9,032 nt of DNA from Scatomorpha gallistercoris (GTDB taxonomy: Bacteria; Bacillota; Clostridia; Oscillospirales; Oscillospiraceae): the NCBI GenBank assembly GCA_018713005.1, contig DVFX01000113.1, positions 1-9,032 of the forward strand, written 5' to 3'. A program made the translations under genes and the position numbers. The notes under the pieces are model-generated. The model was not told the DNA's origin and made no database searches. It was given only the letters and a program-made list of their open reading frames with translations. Below, one piece after another: positions 5,355 through 9,032 of this stretch (within the stretch, counting starts at the first letter, position 1; the number at the start of each line of letters is the position of its first letter).

Positions 5355-6155
5355 ATGAATCTGTTTGCCGGAGTGGACATCGGGTCCACCACTGCCAAGT
5401 GCGTCATAACGGACGAAAACGACAATATGCTGGTATTCGAGCATATTCCCACGGAATATGACAGGAACGTCAGCGGTGAAAAAATACTGAAGCAGGCCAT
5501 GGACAAGCTGGGCGTGTCGGACGCCGACATAGCCTACATCGTCTCCACAGGCTACGGCCGCAAGAGCTTCCTGCGCGCCAACGCCAACATCCCGGAGATT
5601 ATCGCGCACGGCTTGGGCACCTACAAACTGATGCCCGGCACCCGCACAATCATCGACATAGGCGGCCAGGACAGCAAGGTCATCTCTCTCGACGACCTGG
5701 GCAACGTGGAGCGCTTTGAGATGAACGACAAGTGTGCCGCCGGTACGGGACGCTTCTTCGAGGTGCTGACCCACAGGCTGCTGGGCATAGAGATGGAGGA
5801 TCTCTCCGATCTTATGAAGAAGTCCACCAATCCCTGCGTCATAAGCAGCATGTGCACCATCTTCGCCGAGAGCGAGATTATCTCCCTGCTTTCCCAGAAG
5901 GTGCCTGTAGAGGATATAGCCGCCGGTACGGGCCGTTCCATTGCCCGACGCATACTGGCCATGGGCCGCTCCGCTCAGATATCCTACGCTGAGCCTATCG
6001 TGTTCTCCGGCGGCGTCGCCAACAACGAGGCCATTGCCGACATCTTCGCCGACCTGCTAGGGAAGCCGGTTACGGCCATAAAGATGCCTCAGTCCACCGC
6101 CGCCCTCGGCGCGGCTCTGCGCGCACGCAAGATGTGGGCAGCCGAGCAGAAATGA
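5355..6155 (+). CDS. ATP-dependent activator of 2-hydroxyacyl-CoA dehydratase-type enzymes (HgdC/BadF-BcrA family)
   Basis: A 266-aa ASKHA-fold ATPase, the usual length for single-domain activators. As a homodimer it should hold one [4Fe-4S] cluster between subunits and use ATP hydrolysis to fire single low-potential electrons into the catalytic partner. Motifs seen: FAGVDIGSTTAKC (4-16, phosphate-1), STGYGR (64-69), IDIGGQDSK (100-108, phosphate-2), NDKCAAGTGRF with C127, SSMCTIFAESE with C167 (the two cluster cysteines in the positions known from HgdC), and FSGGVANN (217-224, adenosine site) followed by the A-rich C-terminal helix. AGAGGT lies 7 bases before ATG 5355. It is the only activator in the window, so it probably serves all three reductase-like subunits. 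This is the most secure functional call of the locus; the reaction it drives is not known. Confidence 0.95.
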   Translation: MNLFAGVDIGSTTAKCVITDENDNMLVFEHIPTEYDRNVSGEKILKQAMDKLGVSDADIAYIVSTGYGRKSFLRANANIPEIIAHGLGTYKLMPGTRTIIDIGGQDSKVISLDDLGNVERFEMNDKCAAGTGRFFEVLTHRLLGIEMEDLSDLMKKSTNPCVISSMCTIFAESEIISLLSQKVPVEDIAAGTGRSIARRILAMGRSAQISYAEPIVFSGGVANNEAIADIFADLLGKPVTAIKMPQSTAALGAALRARKMWAAEQK

Positions 6156-6166
6156 GTAAAAACACC

Positions 6167-6194
6167 GAAAGGCGGGGCAGAGTCCCCGCCTTTC
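6167..6194 (+). terminator. GC-rich stem-loop between activator and third subunit (partial terminator or attenuator)
   Basis: GAAAGGCGGGG (6167-6177) pairs perfectly with CCCCGCCTTTC (6184-6194) across a 6-base loop. Only a short TTT, inside the stem end, is followed by CCCGCTTTC, so the U-tract is poor. It starts 11 bases after the activator stop and ends 21 bases before the next start. It may lower expression of the 429-aa gene relative to the genes before it, or protect the upstream mRNA 3' end. Confidence 0.6.
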
Positions 6195-6215
6195 CCGCTT
6201 TCTGGAGGGCTTACT

Positions 6216-7505
6216 ATGACTGACGAGCTCACACGCTCCGCCGGGCGTTTTTTGGAGCGGCTGGACATGCCGGTGAGCGCCGAAACGCTCGCCGTGTTGT
6301 GCGAGGGCTTCGGCCTGGACAGCCGGACGGTCGACGCCGCGGCTGCGGAGCTGGAGGTCAACCACGACCTCAAATACTCCGGCGTGCGCGGGCTGATAGG
6401 CGCCTGCCTCGCGGAGCTGACGGGCGCGCTGCTTTCGGAGGACGGGCGCACACTGGTGGAGGTCAGCGTCCCGTCGCCGCTCTGCCTGGTTACGGCTCTC
6501 TCCTGCGCCGCGAAGGGCAGGGCGCGCTTCGCAACATCGGCGCTGCTTGCGCAGGCCTTCCTGCGCGGGCTGATGCTGGACTCGCGTCCGCTCGACTTCA
6601 CCAGCTGCGCAAAGCGCCGCTGCGGCCTCAACAAGATGCGCGAGCGCCTGGTCATGGAGCCCGTGGGCCGCGCCCCGGATATGACGCTGCAATTCGGCTC
6701 GCTGTGCGACGAGTGCGTCAAGACGGGAGAATTGCTCTCGGCCGGCGTCCCCGCCGTATCCTGTACGCTGCCTCGCTCCGGCCCGGAGCGGCTCAAATGC
6801 ACCCGTGCGCTGCTAGAGCGCACGGCGCAGACGGCGGCGTCCCGCCTGGGCGTGACTCTGACGGACTCCGACATGGAGAGCGCCCTGGACACCTATTCGC
6901 GGCTTATGCGCGTCCAGGCCCGGCTTGCTCTGCTGAACTCGCGCCGCGGACGCACGCCGCTGTACGGAAACAGCTTCGCGCTGGCGCAGAGCGTGACGCT
7001 CATGTGCTTTGACGATTGGGAGGCCCCGCTCGGCACACTGGAGACGCTGGCGCACGAGCTGGAATCCGCACCGGAGGCGGAGAGCGGGCGCAAGCGGCTG
7101 TATTGCTTCTATGTGCCATTCACGCGGCCCGGAATAGACGCGCGCTTCCGCGCAAACGGCGTGGACCTGATGGGTAGCGCGGCCTTCCTGACCGCGCCGC
7201 AGCCGAAGAGCGCGGACATATACGAGCTCTCGGCGCGCGCACTGACCTGCGCCGCCCCGGCGCTTGACGTGAAGGACGAGGCCCGCCTGACTGCTTCGGC
7301 GGCAAAGGCCGCGGGCTGTACGGCCTATCTGACCGGGTCATTCTCATTCGACCGGCGTATGGGCTCTGCCGTACCGATGCTCCGAAAGGTGCTGCTGGAG
7401 GACTACGGCCTTCCCAGCTACAGCCTTGAGAGCGACTTCTGGTGTGAAAGCGGCTCGCCAATGCTGCCGAACGAGAGGATTGACGCAATCTGCGATATGC
7501 TGTAA
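6216..7505 (+). CDS. Divergent 2-hydroxyacyl-CoA dehydratase / benzoyl-CoA reductase-like subunit (429 aa), paralogue of the 473-aa protein
   Basis: ATG 6216 follows GGAGG by 7 bases. The protein parallels the 473-aa gene at 1519: SC131AKRRC136 (first cluster region), LQFGSLC164DECVKT (second motif, matching LQC175DEAPKT), PLYGNS (248-253), LYC297FYVPFTRPGIDARFRANGVDL (matching AC327HFSPLNVPWIDKVFRDNGVNL), SFSFDRRMG (375-383) in place of FFAFDRWIG, and SYSLESDFW (401-409) in place of HFYLEGDFW. The third classical cluster Cys is again replaced, here within SFSFDR. The N-terminal 120 residues are alanine/leucine-rich and weakly conserved. Its third-position GC is visibly higher than that of the 1519 gene. 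It could be a second catalytic subunit, an alternative partner for the 383-aa protein, or a specificity variant. The substrate is unknown. Confidence 0.78.
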   Translation: MTDELTRSAGRFLERLDMPVSAETLAVLCEGFGLDSRTVDAAAAELEVNHDLKYSGVRGLIGACLAELTGALLSEDGRTLVEVSVPSPLCLVTALSCAAKGRARFATSALLAQAFLRGLMLDSRPLDFTSCAKRRCGLNKMRERLVMEPVGRAPDMTLQFGSLCDECVKTGELLSAGVPAVSCTLPRSGPERLKCTRALLERTAQTAASRLGVTLTDSDMESALDTYSRLMRVQARLALLNSRRGRTPLYGNSFALAQSVTLMCFDDWEAPLGTLETLAHELESAPEAESGRKRLYCFYVPFTRPGIDARFRANGVDLMGSAAFLTAPQPKSADIYELSARALTCAAPALDVKDEARLTASAAKAAGCTAYLTGSFSFDRRMGSAVPMLRKVLLEDYGLPSYSLESDFWCESGSPMLPNERIDAICDML

Positions 7506-7509
7506 AAAA

Positions 7510-7531
7510 GAGCCGCCCCATTGGGCGGCTC
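7510..7531 (-). terminator. Intrinsic terminator shared by convergent genes, strongest on the minus strand
   Basis: GAGCCGCCC (7510-7518) and GGGCGGCTC (7523-7531) form a 9-bp GC-rich stem with a 4-base loop. Read on the minus strand the stem is followed directly by six T (the A-run 7504-7509), a typical intrinsic terminator 6 bases after the CapA-like stop. On the plus strand it lies 4 bases after the 429-aa gene stop (7505) but lacks a T-tract, so termination there is probably weaker. Confidence 0.85.
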
Positions 7532-7537
7532 CTGCTG

Positions 7538-8620
7538 TCAATACTCGTTGTAGCCGTATTCGTATGGTATGGTGAGGTTGGAGCCGGTAAAGGTACCCTC
7601 CAGCTTGGATATCGTGCGCTCGTACTCCTCGCTGCCCTCCTCATAGGGGACGGGCTGGTAGTTGTTGCCGTCCACGACGCCGCTGCTTGCGCAGGGGATG
7701 AGACGCATGTCCGTGACGGAGCACTCGCCGGAGCTGTCGCGCGTGACCTCGAGCTTTGCGATGACCGTGTCCTTGTCGCGGGGATTGGTGTTGCCGCCGA
7801 AGGACCAGTTGCCCATCGAGTAGAATATGTAGTGGTCGTTGTAGACCTCGACGGGCTGCAGCGTGTGCGGGTGCGAGCCGTAGACCACGTCCGCGCCTGC
7901 GTCGACGGCGGCGTGTCCCCAGGTGAGCTGGTTGCTGTTCACGTCGTAGGAGCCCTCGTCGCCCCAGTGTATGGCGGCGATGATGAACTCGGCGCCCGCC
8001 TCCTTGAGCGAGGCGATGCCGTTTTCAATCTGCGTAGTACTCTCCGGGAAGCTCACGGCGTAGACGCCTATCTTCAGCCCGCTGGCCGTCTCGTACAAGG
8101 TGTACTCGTCCCGGCCGGCGTAGCCGATGCCGTACTCGTCGAGCGTGGCCTTCGTGTCGGCGTAGCCCTGCTCGCCGTAGTCGAGGACGTGGTTGTTGCC
8201 GAGGGTGACGAACTCCACGCTGCCCTCGGTGAGGATGCCCGCGTACTCCGGCGGGGCGCGGAAGGTGAAGTTCTTGTCGCTGGCTGTTGTCTCGTTGGTG
8301 AGGGCGCACTCGAAGTTCGCCATCGTGAAGTCGTCGTCCTCAAAGTATTGCAGCGTCTTTTCAAACACATACCCGAGGTTGTCCGTGGTTACGACGTTCT
8401 GATATGCCACGGAGGAGCCGCGGTAGTAGGCCACGGTGTCCGGCGTGATGTCGCCGATGAAGCTCAGGTTAAACACCTCCGGCTCCGGTTCCGGCGTGGG
8501 GGACGGGGTGGGCGAGGCTGTGACGCCGGGCGCGCCGGACTCGGACGTGGGCGGCTCGCTGACGGGGGCGCCAGTCTCTATGGGTGCGGCGGGAGCTTTG
8601 AGGCTGCCGCTGAAAATCAT
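7538..8620 (-). CDS. CapA-like poly-gamma-glutamate synthesis/metallophosphatase-fold protein; N terminus probably longer
   Basis: A 360-aa protein from ATG 8618-8620. After a Pro/Ser/Thr/Glu-rich linker (about 10-48, SPTPSPTPEPEPE) comes a CapA/PGA_cap domain: FIGDITPD (54-61), ANFECALT (101-108), LGNNHVLDYGEQGY (140-153), AIHWGDEGS (216-224), ADVVYGSHPHTLQPVEVY (243-260), YSMGNW (267-272). These are the conserved His/Asp/Asn blocks of the calcineurin-like fold. The linker implies export and an extracytoplasmic domain, but from this ATG the signal peptide is cut off and no ribosome binding site precedes it. Reading on upstream in frame gives KRATFAAAAIALTLFLMIF, an ideal signal anchor, back to an ATA codon at 8669-8671 placed one base after the prfB stop. 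The true start is thus probably near 8671 with a non-standard codon or a mutated ATG. The exact substrate is unknown; a cell-envelope or polymer role is inferred from the family. Confidence 0.85.
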   Translation of the reverse strand: MIFSGSLKAPAAPIETGAPVSEPPTSESGAPGVTASPTPSPTPEPEPEVFNLSFIGDITPDTVAYYRGSSVAYQNVVTTDNLGYVFEKTLQYFEDDDFTMANFECALTNETTASDKNFTFRAPPEYAGILTEGSVEFVTLGNNHVLDYGEQGYADTKATLDEYGIGYAGRDEYTLYETASGLKIGVYAVSFPESTTQIENGIASLKEAGAEFIIAAIHWGDEGSYDVNSNQLTWGHAAVDAGADVVYGSHPHTLQPVEVYNDHYIFYSMGNWSFGGNTNPRDKDTVIAKLEVTRDSSGECSVTDMRLIPCASSGVVDGNNYQPVPYEEGSEEYERTISKLEGTFTGSNLTIPYEYGYNEY

Positions 8621-8672
8621 TAGGAACAGCGTCAGCGCTATGGCCGCCGCCGCGAAGGTGGCTCTCTTTATC

Positions 8673-9032
8673 TCACTCGCCTGCTTTCATTGCCAGGTAT
8701 GCGTTGATGAAACCGTCGATGTCGCCGTCCATGACGGCGTTGATGTTGCCGTTTTCAAAGCCGGTGCGCGCGTCCTTGGCCAGGGTGTAGGGCATAAACA
8801 CATAGGAGCGGATGGCGCTGCCGAAGTCTATTTTCATCTGTACGCCCTTGATATCGCTTATCTTCTCGAGGTGCTCGCGCTCCTTTATCTCGGCGAGCTT
8901 CGCGCGGAGCATGTCCTTGCAGTTCTCGAGGTTCTGGAAGTGGCTGCGCTCCACCTGGCTGGACACGACGATGCCGGTCGGCAGGTGGGTCAGGCGCACG
9001 GCGCTGGAGGTCTTGTTGACCTTCTGGCCGCC
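8673..9032 (-). CDS. prfB: Peptide chain release factor 2, C-terminal part (5' truncated by window edge)
   Basis: The visible 119 residues begin, on the minus strand at the right edge, with GGQKVNKTSSAVRLTHLPTG. GGQ is the universal motif that enters the peptidyl-transferase centre and triggers peptide release. They continue with VERSHFQNLENC, a long helix to AEIKERE, IDFGSAIRSYVFMPYTL (RF1 and RF2 both have a similar block) and the RF2-type end GDIDGFINAYLAMKAGE. RF2 reads UAA and UGA stop codons. The stop TGA is at 8673-8675. The 5' part, where many prfB genes carry a programmed frameshift, is outside the window. The CapA-like reading frame abuts the stop, so both are probably one transcript ending at the hairpin near 7510. 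Confidence 0.95.
   Translation of the reverse strand, partial: GGQKVNKTSSAVRLTHLPTGIVVSSQVERSHFQNLENCKDMLRAKLAEIKEREHLEKISDIKGVQMKIDFGSAIRSYVFMPYTLAKDARTGFENGNINAVMDGDIDGFINAYLAMKAGE

Noticed and set aside
7832..8623. Plus-strand open frame (263 codons) opposite the CapA-like gene
   Set aside because: The Val/Gly/Arg/Leu-rich low-complexity translation is typical of an antisense shadow; the minus-strand gene has all CapA blocks and a terminator.
1..9032. tRNA, rRNA, CRISPR array, transposase or phage genes
   Set aside because: I saw no cloverleaf, regularly spaced repeats or mobile-element proteins on either strand by eye.

Overview
The window looks like GC-rich chromosomal DNA from a strictly anaerobic bacterium, most likely a member of the Bacillota/Clostridia. 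The reasons are strong AGGAGG-type ribosome binding sites, closely packed gene strings, a CapA-type lipoprotein-like gene behind prfB, and above all oxygen-sensitive enzymes of the 2-hydroxyacyl-CoA dehydratase / benzoyl-CoA reductase superfamily. AGG and ATA codons are common despite the high GC. The genus cannot be fixed from this sequence alone.

Layout. Bases 1-260 hold the 3' end of an unrecognised gene. Bases 261-544 are a non-coding or weakly coding leader with a perfect 15-bp inverted repeat, a possible promoter, a 34-codon CxxC mini-ORF and a 15-bp palindrome. Plus-strand string A follows: a cysteine-rich DUF5714-type protein (545-1129), a PadR-type regulator (1131-1505), a 473-aa dehydratase/reductase-like subunit (1519-2940) and a TetR-type regulator (2963-3538). 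A near-consensus promoter (3560-3588) then starts string B: a 383-aa dehydratase/reductase-like subunit (3662-4813), an 88-aa acidic protein (4853-5119), a 62-aa two-CxxC protein (5134-5322) and the ATP-dependent [4Fe-4S] activator (5355-6155). After a GC-rich stem-loop comes a 429-aa dehydratase/reductase-like subunit (6216-7505). A hairpin terminator separates these from two convergent minus-strand housekeeping-type genes: a CapA-like protein (7538-8620, probably longer at its N terminus) and the 3' end of prfB (8673-9032).

How the genes may work together. The activator has every hallmark of the ATP-hydrolysing electron 'archer' that fires single low-potential electrons into HgdAB/BcrBC-type partners. 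The three partner-like subunits are all divergent. None keeps the classical three-cysteine cluster set in its usual places; the 473-aa and 429-aa proteins form one subfamily and the 383-aa protein another. No CoA transferase, acyl-CoA dehydrogenase, ETF or 2-hydroxyacid dehydrogenase is present, so assigning a classical amino-acid fermentation role would be unsafe. My best inference is an uncharacterised ATP-driven reductase system with its own small redox or accessory proteins and two local transcription factors. That locus is the most interesting part of the window.
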